A stretch of 64,000 nt of DNA from Anabaena sp. WA102. GTDB taxonomy: Bacteria > Cyanobacteriota > Cyanobacteriia > Cyanobacteriales > Nostocaceae. Position numbers and translations under genes: made by a program. Where the stretch lies: positions 1,860,001 to 1,924,000 of the forward strand of contig NZ_CP011456.1 in NCBI RefSeq assembly GCF_001277295.1. Direction: 5' to 3'. This document shows positions 55,441-64,000 of this stretch, piece after piece (within the stretch, counting starts at the first letter, position 1; every line of letters starts with the position of its first letter). The notes below the pieces were generated by a model. The model did not search any database. It was not told the origin of the DNA and saw only the letters and a program-made list of their open reading frames with translations.

Positions 55441-56034
55441 CTACTTCTTAATACCTTTAATAAATGCTGTTCTTGCATCAATAATGTAAGGCATTAAAAC
55501 ACAACTTGCCAATAAATCTATATCTAAATCTGGCAATAATTCACTTTGGTTAATTTGCTCATAGTTATCATTTTTGAGATGATATAGAGAGAATTGATTA
55601 TTTTCCCAAAACCAGACTTCGGTAATATTAAACCTTTTATATTTTTCTAGTTTGTCAATACTGCCACTGGTAATATTAACCTCAATTGCTAAATCTGGAT
55701 TTGCTTTTTTTTCTCCGATATAATAAGATTCATCAGGTTCAAATGAAGCACTTTTTTCTTTTGCGCGACGAGTAGCACTGCCTACTGGAATAAAGTTTAT
55801 ACCTTTTTCAAAAAAGTATAATGCTAAGAATATAGCAATTACACTTTTAATAGTTTCGTGTTGTTCACCAAGTGTCATAAATTCAATGCACCCATCAAGA
55901 TAAGTTATCCGCAAACCTGCTGCATCTGCGGTTAAGGTTTCTATTGTTTCAAATTCCTCCCAAGTGTAATAACCAGGTAGAAGAAATCGCTGTTCGGAAA
56001 TTGTGGTAGTTTTGTCTAGGATTTGGAGAGTCAT
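55441..56034 (-). CDS. Uma2 family endonuclease-like protein
   Basis: 197 residues. YTWEEFETIETLTADAAGLR, YLDGCIEFMT, EPDESYYIGEKKANPDLAIEVN with E and K, and VWFWENNQFSLY. Second member of this family in the window. Role unknown. Confidence 0.88.
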   Translation of the reverse strand: MTLQILDKTTTISEQRFLLPGYYTWEEFETIETLTADAAGLRITYLDGCIEFMTLGEQHETIKSVIAIFLALYFFEKGINFIPVGSATRRAKEKSASFEPDESYYIGEKKANPDLAIEVNITSGSIDKLEKYKRFNITEVWFWENNQFSLYHLKNDNYEQINQSELLPDLDIDLLASCVLMPYIIDARTAFIKGIKK

Positions 56035-56089
56035 AGTAATTTTATGGTTATGACTTTAATCTTGATTATAACTCATGGTCGGGTGATAA

Positions 56090-56295
56090 TTCTCAGGTGA
56101 GGTGAATCTTTCCAGGTGTATCTGTCATGCTTCTGCGATCGCTCCACTAATCCCCAGTAATGGTTGAGTGAGATAACGTAAACAGATACAGGGTAAGGTT
56201 TTCAGGTGCGAACTGCTTGCAGCAGCGCTTCGCTATCGCTCTACTAATCCCTGGTGATGGTTGAGTGAGATAATGTGAACAGATACTGTACTTAC
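56090..56295. repeat. R73-type repeats
   Basis: Two units, with one open GCGATCGC at 56134 and one 24-nt-filled site at 56207-56238. Confidence 0.78.
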
Positions 56296-56314
56296 TAATT
56301 TAAACCTACAAAAT

Positions 56315-57442
56315 CTAAATACTTATTTCTTCGTAATTTAAAATTATTTTAATGACAATATTTTCAAATTCTTTATTAATTTCTGCGATTTTTGGTAAAT
56401 CCTTCTCTGGCAATTTTCTAAACTTATGAACTATTAAACTTCTAACAGCGTACAAAGCTAAAGCCAAGCTATCTTTTTTCTCACTATTAAATGCTACAAG
56501 TAAGTCATTACAATAAAGAAGTAGATTGGTTTTAGTATTTCCATCAAAATGTTTTTCTAAAGTAGCTATTAATTTAGATATTCTTTCTTTTTCACTAGAA
56601 ATAGATGCTATTGATTCCTTAAGTTCATATATATTTTTATCTGTATTGTTATGGAAATTAGTGATTGTATCTGAAAAACTTTTTTCAAAAATTATCTCTA
56701 TAATTAGTTCAATTACTTGGTAAAGAAGATAAAACCGAACCAAAGGATGTTCCTCTGTTTTTAACAAACTTTTGAAAAGTCTATGTAGATAAACTTCTCC
56801 TTGTAAATAGGATGAATTTCTCTGAAGTATTAATCTAGTATCACCAGGAGATTGAAAATTAGCTCTACTATTAATTTCTTTAAAATTATCAATAGGTTGA
56901 CAGTAGTAATAACTATATGAATATAAAGAAGTAAGGTAATTATCAATATGAAAATTATCAAGTTTTTGAATTTGAGTATTAGATAAAACTAATATTATTA
57001 TATCATCTCCGTAAAATTCTGTTAATCTATAACTGTCTGTAGTCTGGAGATATGGAGTAAAAGTTTCATACTGTTCTCGATTTATTAGTAATTTGAGAAA
57101 TGCAACATAGGCATATTTTAAAAAATGAGAATTACCTACATATTTATGTTCATTAGATACAAGAGATTGAATAGGAAACATCCAACCAATTCTCTCATTA
57201 ATGTCTTTTTCATAAGCCTGAAAAATGTTATTTTCACTATTTAAAATCCATGACTTAAATATGAACAATGAGTAATCTTCAGGTTTATAATCATTGTAGG
57301 GAGTTAAAACATAATCAATATAGACCTTAGTGCCACTTGAATCAGAAAGCTCAAAATGATATTCATCATCATTAAAAGTTGATGTAACTTCTGTTAACAA
57401 ATATGTTGTATTTGAAACTTCATCTATAATTTTGAGAGACAT
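56315..57442 (-). CDS. Large HEPN-motif protein of a two-gene defence-like operon
   Basis: 375 residues. The C-terminal region has VRSLIVHKFRKLPEKDLPK, an R-x4-H motif (R334, H339) as in HEPN RNases of the Apea/Swt1 type. The N-terminal 200 residues show no recognised domain. LVRFYLLYQVIELIIEIIF is a helix that precedes the HEPN core. It is 9 nt downstream of the DGLQR gene. Predicted RNA-cleaving effector. Very low GC compared with housekeeping genes. Confidence 0.7.
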   Translation of the reverse strand: MSLKIIDEVSNTTYLLTEVTSTFNDDEYHFELSDSSGTKVYIDYVLTPYNDYKPEDYSLFIFKSWILNSENNIFQAYEKDINERIGWMFPIQSLVSNEHKYVGNSHFLKYAYVAFLKLLINREQYETFTPYLQTTDSYRLTEFYGDDIIILVLSNTQIQKLDNFHIDNYLTSLYSYSYYYCQPIDNFKEINSRANFQSPGDTRLILQRNSSYLQGEVYLHRLFKSLLKTEEHPLVRFYLLYQVIELIIEIIFEKSFSDTITNFHNNTDKNIYELKESIASISSEKERISKLIATLEKHFDGNTKTNLLLYCNDLLVAFNSEKKDSLALALYAVRSLIVHKFRKLPEKDLPKIAEINKEFENIVIKIILNYEEISI

Positions 57443-57451
57443 ATAAAAACT

Positions 57452-58621
57452 TTACTCATTTAATTTGTATCTTTTATAACTAGATTCTATTGATTCATCT
57501 ATTAATAAAAATGAGTCACTTGCAGAGCTAAATAATTCTCTAAACAAGTAATAAAAATACATTCTTTGAGAGTTGCCTATTTTTTTGGCAGTTTTACTGA
57601 TTTCATCTAATTTTCTAATTAACTCGTCAAGAAAGTTGTAGTCATCTTTGCTAGGTTTAATATCTGCAATACCTCTATTTATATCATCAAATGAATTAAT
57701 GAGATTTTTATCTTTCAAAAAACCTACGGCAGCACCAAAACCTGTCATTACTTGTGATTTAGAAAATATTTTATCTACGCTAGAACCAAACGGCTTACCC
57801 GATAATATGATTTCTTCATTATTACAATTCCAATCACCTGCTAATTCATGTATTTTTTTAACCAAATTATTATATGTTATGAGGTAATTTTGAAATAGAT
57901 CATTATCTTGATTTTCTAGAGCAAGCTTTTCTAAACTTTTTATACTTTCAAGCAAGTCTCTTCTATCCAAACTAGACTCATCCCTAAGAATATAAGAAGT
58001 GAAACCATCTATTACATCATTAAATCTGTATTCGCCAATTTGATGCGGAGTTTCTTCCTCAACTTCTCTAAGTAATCTTATTCCTCCAGGAATATTTTCA
58101 TCGAGATAATTTGAATAAAGTATTTCTATTTGATGCCTCACCGACATAGGTGATTGACCCGTATTAAGTGTCAGCATTCTGTACAATATACCTATTTTGT
58201 TAAGACCTAAATAAATTTCAAATCTTAACTTATGATCATAAAAATTTCTTTTATTTTCATCATTTTCAAAATCTAACTCTTTTTCTACATCGAGTAAAGT
58301 GTATGTTCTTTGTAATCCATCAAGAATGATTAATTTATTTTTATGGTTATTTATATAATTGAGAGATTCATTATCATCTTCATAATTAATTTCTATATTT
58401 TCATTACCGAGTGCTAAAACTAGGGGAGGTATAGTACATCCTACTTTTAAATCTTTCTTGAGTAGGTTATATATTGACGAATATGATCTTAATCTTTTTC
58501 TTTGAAAAGGATTATTTTGAAGAATAATTTTAGCTATTTCTAAATATTCAGAAATAGAAATTTCTGTCAGAATATTGTATGCTTTTATTCTGTTATCGAA
58601 GATTTGAGAAAGTATTTTCAT
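57452..58621 (-). CDS. DGLQR-motif protein, ParB/DUF262-like
   Basis: About 389 residues from ATG 58621. KLIILDGLQRTYTLLDVEKE at about 96-115 resembles the DGQQR/DGQHR motif of DUF262, DndB and ParB-like proteins. MLTLNTGQSPMSVRHQIEIL is a second motif typical for DGQHR proteins. It is the first gene before the HEPN protein. ParB-like domains of this class include NTP hydrolases and DNA-end processors in DNA modification-dependent defence. Specific role unknown. Confidence 0.7.
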   Translation of the reverse strand: MKILSQIFDNRIKAYNILTEISISEYLEIAKIILQNNPFQRKRLRSYSSIYNLLKKDLKVGCTIPPLVLALGNENIEINYEDDNESLNYINNHKNKLIILDGLQRTYTLLDVEKELDFENDENKRNFYDHKLRFEIYLGLNKIGILYRMLTLNTGQSPMSVRHQIEILYSNYLDENIPGGIRLLREVEEETPHQIGEYRFNDVIDGFTSYILRDESSLDRRDLLESIKSLEKLALENQDNDLFQNYLITYNNLVKKIHELAGDWNCNNEEIILSGKPFGSSVDKIFSKSQVMTGFGAAVGFLKDKNLINSFDDINRGIADIKPSKDDYNFLDELIRKLDEISKTAKKIGNSQRMYFYYLFRELFSSASDSFLLIDESIESSYKRYKLNE

Positions 58622-58757
58622 GAAAATTAACAGCAATAAATTTTATAGTCTTATAATAGTCTTAAATTAATGGATCAAGACAAAACTAAATGTAAAGAAA
58701 AATAAAGTAAAATTCTTTACCATACGCTCAACCGCAAATGTACACTCTAAAAATATA

Positions 58758-60075
58758 CTTAACGGGTGACAAGGCGGCTAAAGAGCTTGTTTCATAAGGG
58801 ATAGAGCCTGAAAGCCCCGTTGAAAAAAGAGGCGTTTATGAGGCTTGAGATTGATTAAATTCAGAGCTAAATCAGCCCATAATTCCATACCATAAATCCA
58901 TAGTTGTCCGTAGAGAGCAAAGCTAAAATCACTTTGACGTGGGTACTTGTCCTGATGTTGTTGAATACGTCCGGCATAAGTCTCTATACCTAATTTTTTC
59001 ATCCGTTGACCGTGCATAGTGGCTAAACTATAAGCAATGACAATCAATAATACTAAAGCTAAAAAGCGAGTTTCATTTACTTTAGTATCCTCTAAATTAT
59101 AACCACCAGTTTTACAATCCTTAAAGAATTGCTCAATTCCCCATCGACATCTATAGAGGCATAAAGTTTGTTGGAGAGTTGGTAGATTCGTCAAGATATA
59201 CCAAGGTTCTTTTGGTCCAGAGTTCCGATATTTTCTCTTCCAATAAACAGCGATATTAAATAAGCCTAATTCATCCCCTTTACCACATTTAACTTTTTCA
59301 TAAAATCTCGACATTCCTGGCTTAAATCCTTGATTTTTAAGAACTTGATATTCTTGTTCAGGTTTTTCTTGAAAATAAAGGTTTTTCTTCTGGCGTAAAG
59401 CGAAGTAAACTCCTTGCTCATCAAGCCATTTAGCCAGTTTTGGACTATGAAATTCTCTGTCTGCTAACACCACAATTCGACATTTTTTTAACAACTTTAT
59501 TGCTGTTTTTATTAATCTTTTCTGTGTTTGTAAATTACTATTTCCGACATGATTTAATGTTTCCCAATATAGTGGTAGGGCATGAGTACCCCATACCAAT
59601 GTCACCATAAATATATTTCGCCCCTTCCACTGTGTTCTATCCAGTGCTACCATCCAATAACCATATTTTTGATACTGTTTTTTATGAAAATAACGGCGCT
59701 GTTCTCGATTCAGTTGTTTTGGTGTTAACGATTGTCTAATCCAATATTTTATCAATGGAAACCATAATAATTTTACGCAGAGTTTACCTATTCCTAAAAA
59801 TCTTTGTAGATTACGTTTCCTGCTTTCATATTTAATTGGTTGGGGAAACAAGCTGGCCAATTTTGACAGTTTTACTTGGCGATGAGCCTGTATTAATAAC
59901 AACAATATCTCTAGTGTCAAATACTGCTGTTCACTCAAATGCTTTCGGAAAATTGTTTGATATGATTGTGGTAACATTTTTTGCTTCGGGGGCTTCTTTG
60001 TCCCTATTTTTTTACTCCCTTATTTTCTCAAATTATTGCCACATCTCATCTTCAACCGCCTTGTCACCCGTTAAG
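58758..60075. mobile_element. IS4-family insertion sequence, complete
   Basis: 1,318 bp with perfect 20-bp inverted ends: CTTAACGGGTGACAAGGCGG at 58758-58777 and its inverse at 60056-60075. A 9-bp direct repeat AAAAATATA flanks it (58749-58757 and 60076-60084), so the insertion is intact and fairly recent. Confidence 0.93.
58778..59977 (-). CDS. IS4-family DDE transposase
   Basis: 399 residues. WMVALDRTQWKG (first D), VVLADREFHSPKLA (second D), YRCRWGIEQFFKDCK with the Y-2-R-3-E-6-K signature and the catalytic E. No frameshift. Its stop lies at the inner edge of the left inverted repeat. Confidence 0.93.
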   Translation of the reverse strand: MLPQSYQTIFRKHLSEQQYLTLEILLLLIQAHRQVKLSKLASLFPQPIKYESRKRNLQRFLGIGKLCVKLLWFPLIKYWIRQSLTPKQLNREQRRYFHKKQYQKYGYWMVALDRTQWKGRNIFMVTLVWGTHALPLYWETLNHVGNSNLQTQKRLIKTAIKLLKKCRIVVLADREFHSPKLAKWLDEQGVYFALRQKKNLYFQEKPEQEYQVLKNQGFKPGMSRFYEKVKCGKGDELGLFNIAVYWKRKYRNSGPKEPWYILTNLPTLQQTLCLYRCRWGIEQFFKDCKTGGYNLEDTKVNETRFLALVLLIVIAYSLATMHGQRMKKLGIETYAGRIQQHQDKYPRQSDFSFALYGQLWIYGMELWADLALNLINLKPHKRLFFQRGFQALSLMKQAL

Positions 60076-60139
60076 AAAAATATAAGATATTGCGTACATC
60101 TGCGGTTAAAATCTTAATGCACCAACACGATCACAGCGA

Positions 60140-60720
60140 TCGCTCTAAACATCCTAGTAATGCTTGAGTGAGATAATGTAAACAGATGCAGAGTAAGGTT
60201 TTCAGATGCGATCGCCCATTAATCCCTAGTAATGGTTGAGTGAGATAACGTAAACAGATACAGGGTAAGCTTTTCAGGTGCGATCGCCCACTAATCCCTA
60301 GTAATGCTTGAGTGAGATAATGTAAACAGATACAGGGTAAGGTTTTCGGGACACGATCGCTCTACTAATCCCTAGTAATGCTTGAATGATATAACGTAAA
60401 CAGATACAGAGTAAGGTTTTCAGGTGCGAACTGCTTGCAGCAGCGCTTCGCTATCGCTCCACTAATCCCTAGTAATGGTTGAGTGAGATAATGTAAACAT
60501 ATACAGGGTAAGGTTTTCAGGTGCGATCGCCATAAACATCCCTAGTAATACTTGAGTGAGATAACGTAAACAGATACAGAGTAAGCTTTTCAGGTGCGAT
60601 CGCTCTATTAATCCCTAGTAATGGTTGAGTGAGATAATGTGAACAGATACAGGGTTTTTGGACTGTAATTTAGGGTTATTAATGGTGGGTATTGTTGGGT
60701 TTCCTTGTTTCAACCTAACC
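60140..60720. repeat. R73 array with mostly open HIP1 sites
   Basis: Site starts 60208, 60280, 60353, 60426, 60523 and 60596 with steps 72, 73, 73, 97 and 73. The 97-nt step corresponds to the only filled site (60426-60457), 73 + 24. Unit: CACTAATCCCTAGTAATGCT, then GAGTGAGATAATGTAAACAG, then ATACAGGGTAAGGTTTTCAG. Confidence 0.92.
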
Positions 60721-60842
60721 TACTTACTTGTGCTAATTTTATATATAAGCTCGCATGGTGTCAGGTAAGGGAATATTGATACTTCTCATGCGGGTTATTT
60801 TCTGAATGTTATTTTCTAGAATATCAATAGGAGGATTGAATT

Positions 60843-61598
60843 TTGAAAAATGTGATACCCGGTACTACAAGCAGATTGACTATTGTTGACCATAGTGAAA
60901 CCTATGGAAGGCATATTTTACAAGAAGGTCTTAAAAATATAGATATCTCAAGATGTGTAGATTTAGGATGTGGTAGTGGAGAAGATTTGTTAATAGTCAA
61001 ACACCATTATCCGAAAGCAAAATGTATAGGTATAGATTATGGTAGTTGGAATTTGGAAAAATTAATACAAATGGGTATTGAGCCTATTTCACTTAATATA
61101 GAGAATCAGCAGTTTCCTTTTGAAAATGAATCTATTGATTTTATTATAGCTAACCAGATTTTAGAACACACCAAGGAAATATTTTGGATTAATCACGAAA
61201 TTTTTAGAAGCCTAAGAATTGGTGGTTATTTATATTTGGGTGTGCCAAATGTACTTTCTTTGCATAATCGTATTCTAGGAATTTTTGGAGTTCATCCGAC
61301 TTCTACAAAATTGATTTCTGCTCATGTAAGAGTCTTTTCTAAAAATGATACAATCAATTTTTACAGTAATATTGCTGGAAGATTTACATCTATTGAGAAA
61401 TTCTCTGGCTCTCAATTCTATCCTTTTCCTAAAATCATGGCTAGACCCTTATCTACTATATTACCTTCTCTCGCATTTTCAATTTTCTTTATGATTAAAA
61501 AAACTGAAGAATACAAAGGAGAGTTTATTGAGTGGTTAATAAAAACACCTCTTGAGACTAACTTTTTTAGAGGACAAAACGAACATAAATCTCTTTAG
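60843..61598 (+). CDS. SAM-dependent methyltransferase (class I)
   Basis: About 251 residues. CVDLGCGSGEDLLIV is motif I, GIDYGSWNLEKL motif II region, FEFENESIDFIIANQILEHT-like motif IV, and LRIGGYLYLGVPN the later motif. A TTG at 60843 with AGGAGG 8 nt upstream is the best start; GTG 60852 is an alternative. Substrate unknown; resembles UbiE/methyltransf_11 type with a glycan or lipid-like neighbour. No partner gene. Confidence 0.82.
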   Translation: MKNVIPGTTSRLTIVDHSETYGRHILQEGLKNIDISRCVDLGCGSGEDLLIVKHHYPKAKCIGIDYGSWNLEKLIQMGIEPISLNIENQQFPFENESIDFIIANQILEHTKEIFWINHEIFRSLRIGGYLYLGVPNVLSLHNRILGIFGVHPTSTKLISAHVRVFSKNDTINFYSNIAGRFTSIEKFSGSQFYPFPKIMARPLSTILPSLAFSIFFMIKKTEEYKGEFIEWLIKTPLETNFFRGQNEHKSL

Positions 61599-61623
61599 AA
61601 ATATCAAAAAACTGTAGTATTGT

Positions 61624-61654
61624 AGGGTGCGTTAGCAACAGTGTAACGCACCCT
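61624..61654. terminator. Hairpin after the methyltransferase
   Basis: AGGGTGCGTTA pairs with TAACGCACCCT around a short loop. A similar half-hairpin lies near 38133. May serve as a bidirectional terminator between 60843 and 61773 genes. No T-run. Confidence 0.5.
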
Positions 61655-61772
61655 AAATGAAATAAGTAATGAGACAAAATTAATTACACAAACATCTGGA
61701 CTGAAATCCTTGACTGACAAAGAATTGATAAATAAATAATATGTAATTAATTCTGTCCAGGTACTTATGATA

Positions 61773-63986
61773 TTAATGCACCAACTCAATAGCCCGCTTA
61801 GTCAAAGCTTCCGCAGTCAACCCATTAAAAGCCATCAACTCACCCGCACTAGCCGTAGTTTCCCCACGCTTCCAGGCAAAAGAATCACGCTGAGAATTAC
61901 TGCGTAACATGATTGGTTCTAACATCGCCGCAGCGCCACCTGTCACACCAATTAAGGCATCTCCACCAAACAATTGCTCAAAATCGGCATCACTTAGAAA
62001 ACCGTTATCAGGTTCAGAACAAGTATCCCAAGCAGTATCATGAGGACGATATAAACGACGAGGATTGATAATAGAAACAATCTTCACACCAATACCTTCA
62101 GTTTCTAAAAAAGCCGCCGCTTCAAACACAGGAATTAAAGTCAAATCGCCAATTACAGCAAATACAACAGTCTTCCCACCAGCCACTTCATGTAATAACA
62201 CCGCACCATCAATTAAGCCTTTTTCAGTTTGGGCAAAGGTGCTACGAATTGGCAATGGAGACTTACTAGCAGTAATGACAATGCCTTTATTTTTTGTTTG
62301 CAAAGCCCAGTCATAACAGACTTGAATACTGTTAGCATCTGGGGGAAATAATGGGAAGACATTTCCCGTTCTCATCAAAGATGCAAAATAAGCTTCAATT
62401 TCTGGTCTTTGGTGAGTCCAACCGTTGCGTCCTTGTTCTAAAGCCCCGGCTGTAAATAATGTAATTGTCGAGGGAGTTTGACGGCGTAATTCTGCCATTG
62501 CTTGGGTTACTGTTTGCCAAATTGGTAAACCATTGATGGCAAAAGATTCATAGGAACACCACAAAGTTCTCGCCCCCATTAAGGATAATCCAGCCGCTAA
62601 ACCAGCACAAGCATCTTCGCTCAAAGGTTCGTAAACTTGACCTCCTGGGGCTTGATGATAGGTGTCATCGGTGGTGGGGTGAATGATTTTTAATGCCTCA
62701 TTAATATTACCAATTCCTGAAGCGGCGTTACCATCAGCGTTAGTCACAAGGAAGTTTTTATCTTTATTTCCTACTACTCCCACCAGCTTACCCATGACAG
62801 TTGTAGAAACTTGGGGAACTGCGCCAACTTGATATTCTACTAATGGTAATTCGCCAATTTCTGCTAAGGGTAATTCAAATTCTGTGACTACAGTTTTCGC
62901 AGCCGGACCACCTCCAGCCCGTTCGGCATTTGTCCGCACAATTTGCCATGCTGGGGCTGATAATGCCCGTTTTTGTAAGGCGCTGACAATATGGGGCGCG
63001 TCTAATGTATCTTTAGGATAGAGGTTGTGTGATTTTGCCCCCAAGGCGTGAACCCCTGCCCCTTTGAGTTGTTTGATAATAAATACCGTCAATTTACCGC
63101 TAAGTGCAGAACGGGCAGCTTTATCCATACCTACTAATACCGCTTTGGTAAATTCTAGGCGTTTCTCAAAAGAAAATGCGGTACTATCAACGTATTCACC
63201 GGCTTGATTTTGGTCGTCAAAATCTTTAGCATTGACTAATACAACTTCGGCAAAACCGTTACCTTGCCAATAGGCGATCATCTCTGCGTTGGTTTTCAAA
63301 GATACCATGCTGTGGTGTTCTTGGCTGTAACCGTTCCACACCAATACGGGTAAGAAGTTGGTAACAGTGGGGTAAGCGGTGTTGAAATGTGCCATTGAAC
63401 TCATGATATAGGGTTCACCCAGTCCCCCGTCTCCCAGGGTGAAGGGGAAGAGTTTATCACGGTGTAAGAGGGCTGCGGCCATGGCGAAATGTTGTCCTTG
63501 TCCCAGGGGTCCAGCCGGTGCGAGAATACCGGGAATGTAGCCGGATAGGTGTCCTAATAATCCATGCTTTTCTCGAAAGCGATCGCCCAATTGTTGTACT
63601 GTAGAAATGCCCATGTCTTCTAAGGAACGGTCTAAGAACATGGCACTATAAAAACCGGGGGCGTGATGTCCTACTTCGGTGATAATGTTTTTATGTCCCA
63701 GCATGACCAAAGCTGCATAAGCCTCCGCTTGGCTGGCAAAACCGCCGGGATGGCCAGAAGCCTTACTAGCACTGATTTGTAGAGTTAAGTAGCGCAGGGC
63801 ATCAGCGGCCAGTAAGGTTTGATATACTGCATTTAGATCTGTTGGGGATGCGATCGCCCTCTTGCCCGATTCTATCACGGGAGTTGCCCCATAAATTTCA
63901 AAATCTGGCAATGCTTCCCCAAAATATTGTATCCCTTCACAAAAATTTGGAACTGCGGAAGCTGCCTTTGTCGTAATTACTGTCAT
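61773..63986 (-). CDS. Phosphoketolase/transketolase-like TPP enzyme
   Basis: 737 residues, thiamine diphosphate enzyme. SKASGHPGGFASQAEAYAAL, GHHAPGFYSAMF, LLGHLSGYIPGILAPAGPLGQG and GDGGLGEPYIMSSM (TPP-binding GDG) fit the phosphoketolase/transketolase superfamily; NITE-type WCSYESFAINGLPIWQTV is the pyrimidine domain. It would cleave xylulose-5-phosphate or fructose-6-phosphate to acetyl phosphate and an aldose phosphate. The GDG loop lacks the usual GDGExET of classical phosphoketolase, so a distinct subtype is likely. Confidence 0.8.
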   Translation of the reverse strand: MTVITTKAASAVPNFCEGIQYFGEALPDFEIYGATPVIESGKRAIASPTDLNAVYQTLLAADALRYLTLQISASKASGHPGGFASQAEAYAALVMLGHKNIITEVGHHAPGFYSAMFLDRSLEDMGISTVQQLGDRFREKHGLLGHLSGYIPGILAPAGPLGQGQHFAMAAALLHRDKLFPFTLGDGGLGEPYIMSSMAHFNTAYPTVTNFLPVLVWNGYSQEHHSMVSLKTNAEMIAYWQGNGFAEVVLVNAKDFDDQNQAGEYVDSTAFSFEKRLEFTKAVLVGMDKAARSALSGKLTVFIIKQLKGAGVHALGAKSHNLYPKDTLDAPHIVSALQKRALSAPAWQIVRTNAERAGGGPAAKTVVTEFELPLAEIGELPLVEYQVGAVPQVSTTVMGKLVGVVGNKDKNFLVTNADGNAASGIGNINEALKIIHPTTDDTYHQAPGGQVYEPLSEDACAGLAAGLSLMGARTLWCSYESFAINGLPIWQTVTQAMAELRRQTPSTITLFTAGALEQGRNGWTHQRPEIEAYFASLMRTGNVFPLFPPDANSIQVCYDWALQTKNKGIVITASKSPLPIRSTFAQTEKGLIDGAVLLHEVAGGKTVVFAVIGDLTLIPVFEAAAFLETEGIGVKIVSIINPRRLYRPHDTAWDTCSEPDNGFLSDADFEQLFGGDALIGVTGGAAAMLEPIMLRSNSQRDSFAWKRGETTASAGELMAFNGLTAEALTKRAIELVH

Positions 63987-64000
63987 GTTGAGTACCTGAA

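Noticed and set aside
60208..60604. CRISPR-like or iteron replication origin
   Set aside because: Unit is 73 nt with almost full identity; no spacer, no Rep or DnaA gene nearby.

Overview
The window looks like a chromosomal segment of a filamentous, low-GC Nostocales cyanobacterium (Anabaena/Dolichospermum/Aphanizomenon-like). The reasons are frequent HIP1 octamers (GCGATCGC), many short tandem and palindromic dispersed repeats, type IV pilin genes of the G/H family, DUF29, Uma2 and UPF0175 families, and housekeeping genes closest to cyanobacterial types. Genus is an inference.

Layout. 1-1340 is a repeat-filled spacer. 1341-4975 holds murD and glyS (minus). 5.0-8.6 kb has two type IV pilin genes and a SPINDLY-type O-GlcNAc transferase. 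8.6-10.5 kb has an MNT/HEPN pair, a DUF29 gene and a decayed RelE-type pair. 10.5-18.5 kb is a tightly packed sugar-nucleotide and glycosyltransferase operon (acetyltransferase, Gfo/Idh/MocA oxidoreductase, two DegT aminotransferases, acyltransferase, NAD epimerase, double glycosyltransferase) that probably makes an amino-sugar glycan. 18.6-22.1 kb has two PD-(D/E)XK proteins, a TPR membrane protein and a GH13 amylase gene broken by an amber codon. 22.1-25.8 kb is smc, with a frameshift and a 9-nt repeat expansion.

25.8-39.6 kb is a defence and toxin-antitoxin island. It lies between the intact smc 3' end and a decayed second copy of that 3' end. It carries an AIPR abortive-infection protein, VapBC, UPF0175/DUF3368, TumEA-like, DUF433/DUF5615 (twice), a PIN pair, and two ATPase-nuclease pairs (AAA + PD-(D/E)XK, AAA + DUF4276/Toprim). 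38.5-41.2 kb has two PRC-barrel genes. 41.2-44.6 kb is a minus-strand operon of a HEPN protein, a KGGVGR-type ATPase and a second P-loop ATPase. 45-49.5 kb is housekeeping: tRNA-Leu, alr, HNH nuclease, DHH phosphoesterase.

49.6-60.7 kb is a second toxin/defence island: papain-fold toxin and immunity gene, HicAB, ParD, a REase/Toprim pair joined to a broken mazEF, an intact mazEF, Uma2, a HEPN + DGLQR-motif pair, and an intact IS4-family element. 60.8-64 kb has a methyltransferase and a phosphoketolase-like enzyme.

The most striking structure is the spacer DNA of both islands. In the first, nearly every gene cassette is separated by a 30-bp tandem unit carrying one HIP1 site. In the second, the separator is a 72-73-bp unit, also with one HIP1 site. 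Many of these HIP1 sites are split by tiny elements of 21 or 24 nt, themselves sometimes split by a further 24-25 nt. The spacing changes by exactly these lengths (30 to 51; 73 to 97; 73 to about 122), and duplicated genes in the window give filled and empty site pairs. The repeats appear to act as cassette boundaries and recombination points for small toxin/defence modules.
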